From Scylla paramamosain (lineage: Eukaryota; Arthropoda; Malacostraca; Decapoda; Portunidae), in contig NW_026973701.1 of assembly GCF_035594125.1 (NCBI RefSeq), positions 142,501 through 206,500 of the forward strand: a stretch of DNA of 64,000 nucleotides, read 5' to 3'. The notes below the pieces were generated by a model, which did no database searches, was not told the DNA's origin, and was given only the letters and a program-made list of their open reading frames with translations. This document shows positions 1 to 10,710 of this stretch, piece after piece; positions within the stretch are counted from its first letter, which is position 1; each line of letters opens with the position of its first letter. A program made the translations under genes and the position numbers.

Positions 1-13
1 GAAAGAGTGAAAG

Positions 14-16
<3 letters not shown>

Positions 17-51
<35 letters not shown>

Positions 52-60
52 TGTGGATGT
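17..60. repeat. (GT)n microsatellite
   Basis: GT dinucleotide run that decays into GT-rich sequence at its right edge. The long open frames across this and the following CT run are products of the repeat and are not genes. Confidence 0.95.
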
Positions 61-108
61 GTGGGTTTTATTGTGTGCTTTTTTCGATTTTCTATGCTGG
101 TATGTTAC

Positions 109-703
<595 letters not shown>

Positions 704-1129
704 GTGCATCGAGTTACCTATTGTAATCCTATCTGGTCCCAAACCTACCCTTGTCATCTATCCCAGGTTAATATACTTCATAAGAAAATTATTAGAATAT
801 TAACAAACAGTGATTTTAATGAACATACTCAACCATTATTTAAAAGTCTCAATATCCTAAACCTTGCTGATTTATCTCAACTCTCCATTGCATCATTCAT
901 GTACAAAACATTAAATTTAAGTAACTACAATACACAACCTTTACACAATTACCAAACTCGAAACCAGTATTCACTTTACATTCCCAGACCTAATTTAACA
1001 CTGTTCAAACACTCTACCATGTATATAGGACCTAAGATTTGGAATTATTTACCAGGTGATATAAAACAATCAAAGAGTCTATCTTGCTTCAAAACAAAAT
1101 TAAAGAGTCATTTGTTATACGCTTATTAG
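704..1129 (+). pseudogene. C-terminal tail of a non-LTR retrotransposon reverse transcriptase
   Basis: The open frame of about 140 codons reads like the thumb and C-terminal tail that follows the RT palm in Jockey/CR1-type LINEs: 'NPIWSQTYP' near the start, 'LHKKIIRIL' about 20 residues later, an 'NQYSLYIPRPN' segment, and 'GPKIWNYLP' near the end. These are family-typical patterns recognised by eye. The catalytic palm and the YADD box are absent, so this is a 5'-truncated copy. The frame itself is uninterrupted up to the TAG at 1127-1129, which suggests a fairly young insertion or a short fragment by chance intact. Codon use is AT-rich, unlike the GC-richer LTR element just downstream. It does not share sequence with LINE family 1 elsewhere in the window. 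Confidence 0.75.
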
Positions 1130-1361
1130 TTATACACATGTTATACGCTTGTTATATGTTATATGTCATACGCTAGCTCATCAGACATTACCCTCATGTA
1201 CTAGTATCATCACAGTAGTCAATAATTCATGTGAAATGACAATAGTGAAAAGTATATCTAATAATATACTATATTTTCCTGTATCTTATTTATTCAACTT
1301 TTTCCTATTATTGATAAATTCTTCATGCATTTACATTGTATTATTAGTGTCAGTATCTTTA

Positions 1362-1410
1362 TTCTTCTTCTTCTTCTTCTTCTTCTTCTTATTATTATTA
1401 TTATTATTAT
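1362..1410. repeat. (TTC)n then (ATT)n microsatellite
   Basis: TTC repeats (1362-1390) pass into ATT repeats (1391-1410). The ATT part is the insertion point of the LTR element and continues on its far side at 6449. Confidence 0.95.
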
Positions 1411-1639
1411 TGTGTGGTTGTTAGCTAGTTGTGTGAACGAGTGAATGAGCGAGACTTGTGTGAGGCATGAATACGTGTATGAGTGAACGAGCTAGGCTTC
1501 AGTCATAAGTGTTAAGTTGAAGTGCGCGGCCTGGCGCCGGGAGATCACCTACCTCCAGCCTTCTGTTCACACCTTCTGTGAATAAACACCTGCACTGTTA
1601 CCTGCGTTTCCTGTGCCCCTGCTGGTCAAGAGTCGAACA
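1411..1639 (+). repeat. 5' LTR
   Basis: Begins tgtgtggttg and ends gtcgaaca. It contains an AATAAA polyadenylation signal at 1581-1586. By LTR biology it carries the element's promoter; no clear TATA box is visible, so an initiator-type promoter is likely. It matches 6220-6448 at every position I compared. Confidence 0.96.
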
Positions 1640-1657
1640 TGGCGCAGTGAGTAGGAT
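1640..1657 (+). other. Primer-binding site, tRNA-Ser-like
   Basis: Starts with TGG, the complement of a tRNA 3' CCA, directly after the LTR. The bases tggcgcagtgagtaggat resemble the complement of a metazoan tRNA-Ser 3' end. The start of the site is secure from position; the tRNA identity is inference from memory of tRNA acceptor ends. Confidence 0.7.
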
Positions 1658-1688
1658 CAGGACAAGGCTGCAGTGGGTACGGCGCAGA

Positions 1689-2804
1689 ATGGAGAAGCAG
1701 TTGGAGGCGCTGGCTGCCCTGCTAGCGCGACAGTCGGAGCAGAGTCAGGCTCGCGAGGAGCGTTTAACCCAGCTGCTGGAGAGAGTGGGGACACAAGCTC
1801 CCAGTCGCACCACGGCGAGCAATGAAGGCGAAACCACAGCCCGCAGCACGTCTACCCAGGGCGCGAGGTTCCCGACGTCCGCCACCATCATTCCTCACTT
1901 AACGGCGTCAGCATCTTTACGTGAGTTCGACACGTGGCGCCATAAGTTTGAAGGATACGTAACCCTCGCCAGGATAGACTGTCTCTCCCTGGCTGAGCAG
2001 AGGGCGGCACTCGCTGCTGTCCTAGACGACGAGTGGACCCGTACACTTCGCTACGGGATAAGCTTACCGAGAGACGCGGAGTTAAGAACCATCCTCGATG
2101 CAATGTGTGAGTACCTGCGAAGCCAGCGCAACATCATCATGGATAGAAGAGACTTCTACTCCCGCGTGCAAGAAACGCAAGAAGGTTTTGACGACTTTTT
2201 ATGTGCTGTAAAGGAAATCGCCAATTTCTGTGACTTTTGCGACCAGTGCATAAACCATCAGCTGCGTGACAGAATTGTCGTTGGGACACGAGACGAAGTG
2301 GCTCTGAAACGCATGCTGGAAAACAAGAAACTCACCCTTGAAAACGCCATAGATATTTGCAGAGCATCAGAGAGCGCTAACCAGTGTAGTGCAGTACTAA
2401 GGGGCGGCTCTCACTCTTCGAGCCATGGTGTGAACGCTGTCTCGAACTACAGGAAGGGCAGTTTCGGGGGCTCAAGCCCCACGGGCTGTTATCGTTGTGG
2501 CAAAGATTGTCGCAGTGACAAAAGGGGATGCCAGGCAATAGATAAAGTGTGTCGTAACTGCGGGAAAAGAGGGCATTTTGCGAGTGTATGTCAGCAGACA
2601 GTGAGGGAAACGACGAGGAGCTTCGAGGAGTTCCTCAACTGTCTCTCCTCATCGCGGTGCAGGCCCGAGGCGGGGAGCCAGTGCCAGTGTATACCAGCTC
2701 TTATCAGGCGTATACACAAAGACGGTGACGGCACGACCTGCGCCCCAGGTGCTCATTACCGCCACACATCCCGCTGGAAGAGACAAGATTACGTGGACTC
2801 CTGA
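1689..2804 (+). CDS. gag: Gag (capsid/nucleocapsid) of the Gypsy-type element
   Basis: About 371 codons from the ATG at 1689 to the TGA at 2802. The frame is open further back into the LTR (another ATG at 1578), but 1689 is the first ATG downstream of the primer-binding site and starts an Arg/Glu/Gln-rich helical segment (MEKQLEALAALLARQ), usual for these Gag N-termini. A capsid-like middle follows. Near the C-terminus lies a degenerate zinc knuckle (CYRCGKDCRSDKRGC) and then a canonical CCHC knuckle, CRNCGKRGHFASVC, which binds element RNA during particle assembly. The last 67 codons overlap pol, which lies in the +1 frame. Gag should assemble cytoplasmic particles in which pol products copy the RNA. 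The frame shows no stops or deletions. Confidence 0.9.
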   Translation: MEKQLEALAALLARQSEQSQAREERLTQLLERVGTQAPSRTTASNEGETTARSTSTQGARFPTSATIIPHLTASASLREFDTWRHKFEGYVTLARIDCLSLAEQRAALAAVLDDEWTRTLRYGISLPRDAELRTILDAMCEYLRSQRNIIMDRRDFYSRVQETQEGFDDFLCAVKEIANFCDFCDQCINHQLRDRIVVGTRDEVALKRMLENKKLTLENAIDICRASESANQCSAVLRGGSHSSSHGVNAVSNYRKGSFGGSSPTGCYRCGKDCRSDKRGCQAIDKVCRNCGKRGHFASVCQQTVRETTRSFEEFLNCLSSSRCRPEAGSQCQCIPALIRRIHKDGDGTTCAPGAHYRHTSRWKRQDYVDS

Positions 2805-5800
2805 CTCTGGGGCCGAAACGACCGTTATTGGCCTCGACACGGCAACACTCCTTGGAATCCCGCCCTCCAGCTTGGCGCCCGCTGATGGTGATGGACTTTA
2901 TGCTGCCGGTAATCACCCCCTCACCTGTGTAGGAACTTTCTCGTCGCACTTGCAACTGGGCGACAGGGAAGCTGAGACTGTTGTGAGCGTGGTGAAGGAG
3001 GTGAAGGGGGCGCTGCTTAGCTGGTACGATTCCATCGCTCTCGGAATCCTCCCCGAAGATTTTCCGGCTCAAATCCGACCGCTACGCAGGGAAGAACAGC
3101 ACACCGGCAACAGCTCCATCAAGTACCCGACCGCCTCGCAGCCACCTCTATCTACGCCCACAGAAGTGATCAGCTGGCCTCATTCCTACGACCCAACGCC
3201 ACAGCAGCGTGCGGGGCACGCTGCTGCTGTGATCAAGGCCTTTCCCAGCGTCTTCGAAGCAAAGGAAGGTTTACGTGCAATGGCTGGTGGATCCATGGCC
3301 ATCGAGTTGACAGACGACGCTCGACCCTTCGCCGTAACAGCATCTCGTACAATCCCTTACAATTGGCGTGAAGAAATTAAGAGCCAGTTGGAAGAGCTGC
3401 TTAACAAGGGAATCATCGAGAGTGTGGACTACCCTACGGCATGGTGCCACCCCATCGTGCCTGTCCCAAAAAAGACATCTGGTGTAAGGCTGTGTGTTGA
3501 CCTGACACGACTCAACCGTTACGTGAAGAGGCCCGTGTATCCAGTGCGCTCACCTCATGACGCCATCGCCTCGATCGGGACCGGAGCAGTTTGGTTCACC
3601 ACTCTTGATGCCAAGATGGGGTATTTTCAAGTCCCCATTAGAGAAGAAGACCAGGATTTAACCTGCTTCATAACACCTTGGGGTCGGTACAAGTTTCGGC
3701 GAGCGGTTATGGGTCTCGTCTCGTCTGGAGACGAGTATAACCGTCGAGGAGACCAAGCTCTCGGCGACATACCTAACACCATCAAGATCGTGGACGACAT
3801 CCTGGCCTATGACTCCACCTACAGTGCGCACTTAGCCCATGTCATTCAGATTGTGCGGCGGTGTGACCAGCACGGCATCACTCTCAACCCACAGAAGTTT
3901 ACATTCGCGGAAAGAGTGGTAGATTACTGTGGTTACTCTGTTTCTGGACAAGGCTACACGACAGACTCAAAGAAAGTTAAGGCAATCTCTGACTTCCCAC
4001 GACCACAGCACATCACCGACTTACGATCATTCATGGGTCTTACAAACCAGCTTGGAAGCTTTTCTCCTGCTGTGGCTGCAGCTGCACAACCCCTCAGAGA
4101 TCTCTTACGCCCGAAGAACAGTTGGTGCTGGTCTCCTAACCATGAAGAGGCGTTTGAGAAGGTGAAACAGTGTCTCGTCAGCCCACCTGTCTTGGCATAC
4201 TTCGACCCATCATTACCAACGATGCTACAGACTGACGCCTCAAGGATGCACGGATTTGGATTCGTTCTCCTGCAGAAGCACAGTGACCAGTGGAAGATGG
4301 TGCAATGCGGGTCAAGATTTGTTACAGACACAGAGAGCCGCTATGCAGTAATAGAGTTGGAAATGGCTGCAATCGTCTGGGCAGTCAGGAAATGTGGCAC
4401 CTACCTGAAAGGACTCCCTCACTTCGATCTAGTGCTCGACCACCGCCCGCTGATACCTCTCCTCAATAGCAAGTTGTTGGGAGAAATAGAGAACCTGCGG
4501 CTGCAGCGCATGAGGGAGAAGCTTGCTCAGTATTCTTTCACAGCAAGCTGGCAAAAGGGATCGACACACTGTGTGCCCGACGCCCTCTCACGTGCTCCAG
4601 TACAGGACCCAGTGGAGGAAGAGGATGCTGCTACTTCTGGTGACCTCGACCCTCTCCACTCAGCGGTCATCTCAGCGTTATCTGCCACCAATGAGGACGG
4701 CGTCCGCTTAGCACCACTCCAGGATCAGACTGTGGAAATGGTACGTGCCGCAGCAGCAAGAGACGGGGAGTACTGCTTGCTCAAGAACGTCATCATCGAG
4801 GGCTTCCCTGATCATTGCCACGACCTCGATCACCGCTTGCGTACGTACTGGCCGGTGCGCAGTCTGCTGGCCGTAGACGACGACCTGGTGGTTTACGGGC
4901 CGAGGCTTCTTATTCCTCACAGCCTCCGCCGAGAAACACTAGAGCGACTCCATGACAGTCATCAGGGGATGGAGCGCACCAAGCGACGGGCCCGACAAAC
5001 GGTGTACTGGCCTGGTATGGACAGAGACGTTGAGAACGTCGTTTCTGGATGCTCACTATGCCGTCCACTCCTACCAAGCCAAGCCAACGAACCTCTCTGG
5101 CAGGACACGGACACACCCAGCAGGGTGTTTGAGTCAGTTTCTGCAGACTACTTCCACGCAGCAGGCCGTACATACCTCGTGTATGTAGATCGCTTGTCTG
5201 GGTGGCCTCACGTGTCTGCATGCTCACGTCCAGCATCGGCTGATCAGCTCGTTCGTGTCCTTCGGGGTGTGTTCGCCGACACGGGCGTGCCTGTTCTCCT
5301 GAGGACTGACGGTGGACCGCAGTTCACTTCTTCATCGGTACGGCGCTTCCTGGCTCGATGGGGGGTGGAGCATCGTGTATCTTCACCTCATTATCCACGC
5401 TCCAATGGTCACGCCGAGGCAGCGGTCAAGTCCGTGAAGAAGCTGATCCTCACGACCACACAGCAGGGACACCTGGACGAGGATGCGTTCGCTCGCGGGT
5501 TGCTGGAACTGCGCAACACTCCGAGGGCGGAAGGGCGATCACCAGCACAAGTCCTCTTCGGTCATCCTATGAGGTCCTGTGTCCCGGCTCATCATCGCTC
5601 ATACGCTCAGCAGTGGCAGCGCGCTGCTGATGAGTGCGACGCCAAGGCAGAGCGACTGAGGAAGAAAGCGAAACTTCGCCACGACGCGTCCGCCCGTACT
5701 CTTCCTCTCCTGCACCTCGGTGGCCACGTCGACGTTCAAGATCACACGACAGGCCTCTGGGATCGCCTGGGTGTCATCGTGGCTGTTGGGCGAAGGAGAG

Positions 5801-6081
5801 ACTACCTCATCAAGATGGGCAGCGGTCGCGTGATGTGGCGTAATAGAAGACACCTACGCCCACACAGACCTCTTGCTCCCCTTCCTGTCGAGCAGCACAC
5901 CGCTCATGGCGGTGCAGCGCTTCAGCATCAGGGTCACGAGGAACACCACCATCCCGGCAGCCCGGAGCATCAGGGTAACGGGGTACACCGTGGCCGAGAG
6001 CAACCAGAGCGTCGAAGCAGCCGACAGCGTAGGGAGCCGAGACGACTGCAGGTGCGGTGGCACCGTAGCACCTACGATTAG
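2605..6081 (+). CDS. pol: Pol polyprotein: protease, reverse transcriptase, RNase H, integrase
   Basis: The frame is open from 2605 (after a TGA at 2602-2604) to the TAG at 6079. The first start-like codon, 2725, is GTG and there is no early ATG, so pol is probably made by a +1 shift out of gag. Counting residues from 2725: aspartic protease with PDSG at 26-29; RT with LCVDLTRLN near 256, FTTLDAKMGY at 291-300, a GLVSSGDEYNRR box near 330 and catalytic IVDD at 355-358; RNase H with LQTDAS, ELEMAA, VLDHRP and PDALSR acidic positions; an H-H-C-C region (LHDSHQG... CSLC); an integrase core with SADYF, RTDGGPQF and a Glu exactly 35 residues after the second Asp; a GPY/F-like zone and a basic, His-rich tail. 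All catalytic residues are present. The 3' part of the CDS ends 138 bp before the 3' LTR. Confidence 0.95.
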   Translation, partial: GKRRGASRSSSTVSPHRGAGPRRGASASVYQLLSGVYTKTVTARPAPQVLITATHPAGRDKITWTPDSGAETTVIGLDTATLLGIPPSSLAPADGDGLYAAGNHPLTCVGTFSSHLQLGDREAETVVSVVKEVKGALLSWYDSIALGILPEDFPAQIRPLRREEQHTGNSSIKYPTASQPPLSTPTEVISWPHSYDPTPQQRAGHAAAVIKAFPSVFEAKEGLRAMAGGSMAIELTDDARPFAVTASRTIPYNWREEIKSQLEELLNKGIIESVDYPTAWCHPIVPVPKKTSGVRLCVDLTRLNRYVKRPVYPVRSPHDAIASIGTGAVWFTTLDAKMGYFQVPIREEDQDLTCFITPWGRYKFRRAVMGLVSSGDEYNRRGDQALGDIPNTIKIVDDILAYDSTYSAHLAHVIQIVRRCDQHGITLNPQKFTFAERVVDYCGYSVSGQGYTTDSKKVKAISDFPRPQHITDLRSFMGLTNQLGSFSPAVAAAAQPLRDLLRPKNSWCWSPNHEEAFEKVKQCLVSPPVLAYFDPSLPTMLQTDASRMHGFGFVLLQKHSDQWKMVQCGSRFVTDTESRYAVIELEMAAIVWAVRKCGTYLKGLPHFDLVLDHRPLIPLLNSKLLGEIENLRLQRMREKLAQYSFTASWQKGSTHCVPDALSRAPVQDPVEEEDAATSGDLDPLHSAVISALSATNEDGVRLAPLQDQTVEMVRAAAARDGEYCLLKNVIIEGFPDHCHDLDHRLRTYWPVRSLLAVDDDLVVYGPRLLIPHSLRRETLERLHDSHQGMERTKRRARQTVYWPGMDRDVENVVSGCSLCRPLLPSQANEPLWQDTDTPSRVFESVSADYFHAAGRTYLVYVDRLSGWPHVSACSRPASADQLVRVLRGVFADTGVPVLLRTDGGPQFTSSSVRRFLARWGVEHRVSSPHYPRSNGHAEAAVKSVKKLILTTTQQGHLDEDAFARGLLELRNTPRAEGRSPAQVLFGHPMRSCVPAHHRSYAQQWQRAADECDAKAERLRKKAKLRHDASARTLPLLHLGGHVDVQDHTTGLWDRLGVIVAVGRRRDYLIKMGSGRVMWRNRRHLRPHRPLAPLPVEQHTAHGGAALQHQGHEEHHHPGSPEHQGNGVHRGREQPERRSSRQRREPRRLQVRWHRSTYD

Positions 6082-6207
6082 TCGTACGTGTTCATTGTAC
6101 GCTGTGTTTGTTTTGTGTATATGTACCGTGTTTTCTGTACTTCAATCATTGTAACTTTGTTTCATGTGTTACGGTAGCCATAACAAAGATAAGGAATCTT
6201 CCTTATG

Positions 6208-6219
6208 TCTCGGGGGAGG
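6208..6219 (+). other. Polypurine tract
   Basis: tctcgggggagg abuts the 3' LTR. It is the expected RNase H-resistant primer for second-strand synthesis. Confidence 0.85.
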
Positions 6220-6448
6220 TGTGTGGTTGTTAGCTAGTTGTGTGAACGAGTGAATGAGCGAGACTTGTGTGAGGCATGAATACGTGTATGAGTGAACGAG
6301 CTAGGCTTCAGTCATAAGTGTTAAGTTGAAGTGCGCGGCCTGGCGCCGGGAGATCACCTACCTCCAGCCTTCTGTTCACACCTTCTGTGAATAAACACCT
6401 GCACTGTTACCTGCGTTTCCTGTGCCCCTGCTGGTCAAGAGTCGAACA
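6220..6448 (+). repeat. 3' LTR
   Basis: 229 bp, appearing identical to 1411-1639, with AATAAA at 6390-6395. This copy would provide the polyadenylation site for the element transcript. Confidence 0.96.
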
Positions 6449-6607
<159 letters not shown>

Positions 6608-7090
6608 TATTTGTCAAAGTGCTATTTTATTCTCTGTTCTGTGCAATTTCTTCCAAAATCAGTATTATTAGGTATTAACAAAGGTAATTTGTGCTTCATA
6701 TGAGGAGTTCCTTTAGACTTAGCAACTTATTTATATTTTCATATACCCATATTATTATTATTATAGGTACAAATTTAGATTTCCTGTTATTGCACAAGGT
6801 ACAAACTCAAGGATAATTCTTCATTATATGGACAAGTGTTTTATTACTCTAATATATAGGATTAAATGTTCTTCTTCTTTCTTCTTCTTTTTTTTTATTT
6901 TTTTATTTTAAGTTACTTTTATAATTAGTCCTAATATATAAATAAATTATTTTTTTATTTATTTATTTATTTTATTATTATTATTATTTTTTTTTTTTGT
7001 CTGCCCATAAAGCAGTTGCTTACTAAGGGTTGTTTGTTTGTTATAAAATTATACTAAGTCTTAACTCAACTGTAACATGACAAACATAAT

Positions 7091-7123
7091 AAAGTGTTTA
7101 AAGTGTTTAAAGTGTTTAAAGTG

Positions 7124-7126
<3 letters not shown>
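7091..7126. repeat. 9-bp tandem repeat
   Basis: Four copies of aagtgttta-type units directly before a GA run. Confidence 0.85.

Positions 7127-7197
<71 letters not shown>
7127..7197. repeat. (GA)n microsatellite
   Basis: Perfect GA run of about 71 bp. Confidence 0.97.
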
Positions 7198-7201
<4 letters not shown>

Positions 7202-7285
7202 TGACCAAAAAGGCAAAGTTTAGGCATTTCACAATCCCCATCATTTTTGTTAGTCCTCAGAAGTCACCACTCATCACACCGTCAC

Positions 7286-7287
7286 CA

Positions 7288-7321
<34 letters not shown>

Positions 7322-7500
7322 GTCACGCACCAAAGACATCACTTCGCCCACAATAATTCCCGTATCAGCTCCTTCACCAGTCGCATAGGCAACCACCACC
7401 ACTACCACCAACACCATCACAACCAACACCACCACCACCAGACCACCTGAGCTATTCTCGCCACCAGAACACCACCATCACCACCACCACATCCCCCGTG
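7286..7500. other. CT, CA and CCA-rich low-complexity DNA
   Basis: A short CT run, a short CA run, then imperfect CAC/CCA triplets. The His-rich frames read from it are repeat artefacts. From 7500 to 7980 the sequence becomes T-rich with no coding pattern. Confidence 0.7.
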
Positions 7501-7981
7501 CGTCCACCAGTCAGCAGTCACCAGGGAGAGGGAGTACCAAGCATCATCACCAACCACATTTGCGTAGTGAATACCAGACGATGTAAGGCGGTCCGCTCCC
7601 CGTCTTCATGCTGTGTGCCCCACTGCTACACCCACTGCTACACCCTCTCACTCCTACACTCTCCTCTCTCTCCCTCTCTCTCACTTTCACTCTCCTCCTC
7701 CGCTACGTGTCTTCCATTCAACGGTCCCTGATCTGTGTGTGCAATTTGCTAATGTTGCGGCTTTCATTCTCTTTTTTTATTCGTTATTCCTGCGTTATCC
7801 TGACTCACTTATATTTCCGACACCGTTTCTTTTTTTTTTTCATTTCTTTTTTTGTTTTGCTTTTTTCGTGTACGTTTCGTTTGTATGTTTCGTTCATTAT
7901 TGATGTTTTTTTCTTTCTGCGTTGAGGTTACTTCTTTGTGTTGAATCTCTCACCAAGTCTTGAACGTAAAGCTAATGGAAG

Positions 7982-7983
<2 letters not shown>

Positions 7984-8064
<81 letters not shown>
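7984..8064. repeat. (CT)n microsatellite
   Basis: Perfect CT run of about 81 bp. Confidence 0.97.
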
Positions 8065-8067
<3 letters not shown>

Positions 8068-8185
8068 GTCCCCAGCTGCGTTGTTTGTGTGCTTTTCCAT
8101 CCTGGTGAAGCAACGGTCTCGCCTCGGTTCGTCTCGTTGCACCTCGAATTCTTCCAAAAATACAAGAGTTATTTTTTTTTACTTA

Positions 8186-8190
8186 TATAC

Positions 8191-8221
<31 letters not shown>

Positions 8222-8350
8222 TTCATTCATTTTTTATTTATTTTTTCTTATTTTATCTATTTTGACATTCATTTTACCTATTTTTACTTTTGTTTATTTG
8301 TTTTTTTCACACTTCATTTTATTTATTTATTTTCTTTATTTTATTTCTTT
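8186..8350. repeat. (TTTA)n and T-rich decay
   Basis: A clean TTTA/TATT run (about 8186-8224) inside a longer T-rich stretch. Confidence 0.85.
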
Positions 8351-8529
8351 GTTAATTTTTATCATGTGGTGGAGGAGATGGTGGTGGTTGTGGTAATGGT
8401 GGTGATTAACTGGTGGTAGATCATTGTGGAAGCCTGGCATTTTCAGTAGATCTTTATTTCACCTTTCTTTCTCTATCTGTCTTTTTGTCGCCCTTCACCA
8501 CAAAGAAACCATCTCACATAAACACGAAA

Positions 8530-8700
8530 AAAGGCATTTCTGGAGATTATCGAGACTTTCAGGGATGTAGTCATCATCTAAAAGCAGTTGAATATATATT
8601 CTTCATCAATAGTAGCGAAAAACATCCACGAGAACCCGGCTTGTCATCTCTGTGGCTTCTGCAAGTAATCCTGATGGGAGAACAAAGACTTTAACAAGAC
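8530..8700 (+). repeat. Dispersed repeat family R, copy 1
   Basis: Shares a core with 21775-21945 (plus), 34108-34275 (minus) and 55475-55660 (plus): 'tcatctctgtggc', a gap, then 'gagagaacaaag'-type sequence and 'tttaacaag'-type end. The copies are diverged and have no coding capacity. It may be a SINE-like or MITE-like unit; neither class can be shown by eye. Confidence 0.55.
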
Positions 8701-8764
8701 CACGCTGAACCCTGGAAGCAACACCACACGGTGCCAACATTGTCAAACACTACAGCGTAATACT

Positions 8765-9109
8765 GCAGAGAGAGAGAGAGAGAGAGAGACCCCCTCCCCT
8801 CAATATACACATAGAGGCCAAGACTCCAACATAAAGACAAAAAAAAAAAAAAAAAACTGCTCCGGTGTGTGTGTTTATGTAATTAGCAGGAGTTCTTGTG
8901 TTACCTCTCGACCTCCTCGTCTTGGATTCCGGAGCGTCTCGAGAGGAGCAATCCATACAGGGAATTCCTAATTTGGGGGATGCCAGAGTGCGCCGTGCAA
9001 GGAGTGTGTTAGTCTGTGTAGAGGCAGGAGATAAAACCAGGGAATTATCTTCACTTGAGTAAGAGTAAATGTAGGACAAATGATGGGAAGGTTGAGGGTA
9101 AGACAAGGA
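8765..9109. other. GA run, poly-A run and unassigned DNA
   Basis: A short GA run (8765-8788) and an A run (8839-8857), then about 250 bp of non-repetitive sequence with one modest minus-strand frame. I do not recognise that frame and do not call it a gene. Confidence 0.5.
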
Positions 9110-9545
9110 AGGAGAGAAGGATATGCTGTCAGTTGTAGATATATAGGAGTAGGAGGAAGATAGGGAGGTTGAGGGTAAGCGAAGGGGGTGGAGGAAAGGA
9201 AATAGAGTGGGAAGGAAAGAAAGTTAGAGGTGAAGAGATGAAGGTAGAAGGAAGGTAGGAAGTGAGAAAGAAACTAATAAGAAAGGAAACAGTAAAAGAT
9301 AAACAAACAAAGGAAGGAAGGAAGGAGAGAAAAGAATACAGAGTCAGTGCAGGAAGAAGAAGGGAGAAGAGAAGTTGGAAATGGAGAGAAAGGAAGTAGG
9401 AAATGAGAAGGATATAAAGGAAATTAAAAGAGAGAAACAGTAAAGGACAAGCAAAGGAAGGAAAGAGTAAAAAGGAAAGTGTCAGTGCGAGAAGAAGGAA
9501 AGGTGGAGGTGAAAGTAGAAGAAAAGAAAAAAAAATTATAAACTA
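9110..9545. other. Purine-rich strand
   Basis: About 430 bp in which the plus strand is almost all A and G. No gene. It precedes a CT run and an even longer pyrimidine-rich stretch. Confidence 0.85.
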
Positions 9546-9608
9546 AAAAAATGTTAAAAAGAACGAAAAAGAAAAGATTTGTGTGTTTTCTTTATTGTTT
9601 ATGGTTCT

Positions 9609-10430
<822 letters not shown>

Positions 10431-10710
10431 ACCTGTGTGTGCCGCGAAGGACGGGGGTAGGATGGGGGAGACAGGCAGTCTTCAAGCCTGCATTACTCCT
10501 GGCTGGAACACTAAGCAGGCTCCGTGACGCAAGGCTTAGTAGTGAGTTCCGGTGATTTCAAAGTTCATGTAAATTTTTACAAGGGTATTAATGTAGGTGC
10601 TTCATAATCCTTAGACTGGCCACTCTAAACACCAACAGCTTAGGTTTAGCTTAGGTTTAGGTTAGGGAGGCACAGCTCTCTCCACCCGTAAACATCAATG
10701 ATATCCAGGA

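Larger units (their letters stand above)
1411..6448 (+). mobile_element. Complete Gypsy/Ty3 LTR retrotransposon, Mag-like
   Basis: A 5,038-bp element with two 229-bp LTRs that begin TG and end CA. It has a primer-binding site directly after the 5' LTR, gag, pol in the order protease, RT, RNase H, integrase, and a purine tract directly before the 3' LTR. There is no env frame. Integrase after RNase H places it in Gypsy/Ty3. Assignment to the Mag group rests on the gag zinc-knuckle pattern, the RT sequence style and a PBS resembling tRNA-Ser, and is inference. Flanks on both sides read ATTAT, compatible with a 5-bp target duplication, but since the target is an ATT microsatellite this cannot be proven. 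The two LTRs appear identical base for base, so the insertion is recent, and both coding frames are open throughout. Confidence 0.95.

Noticed and set aside
1578..1688. Upstream ATG of the gag frame within the LTR
   Set aside because: It lies inside the LTR near the polyadenylation signal; the ATG at 1689 after the primer-binding site is the sensible start.
2725..2727. Start codon for pol at 2725
   Set aside because: The codon is GTG and the frame is open back to 2605, so it is not a credible eukaryotic start.
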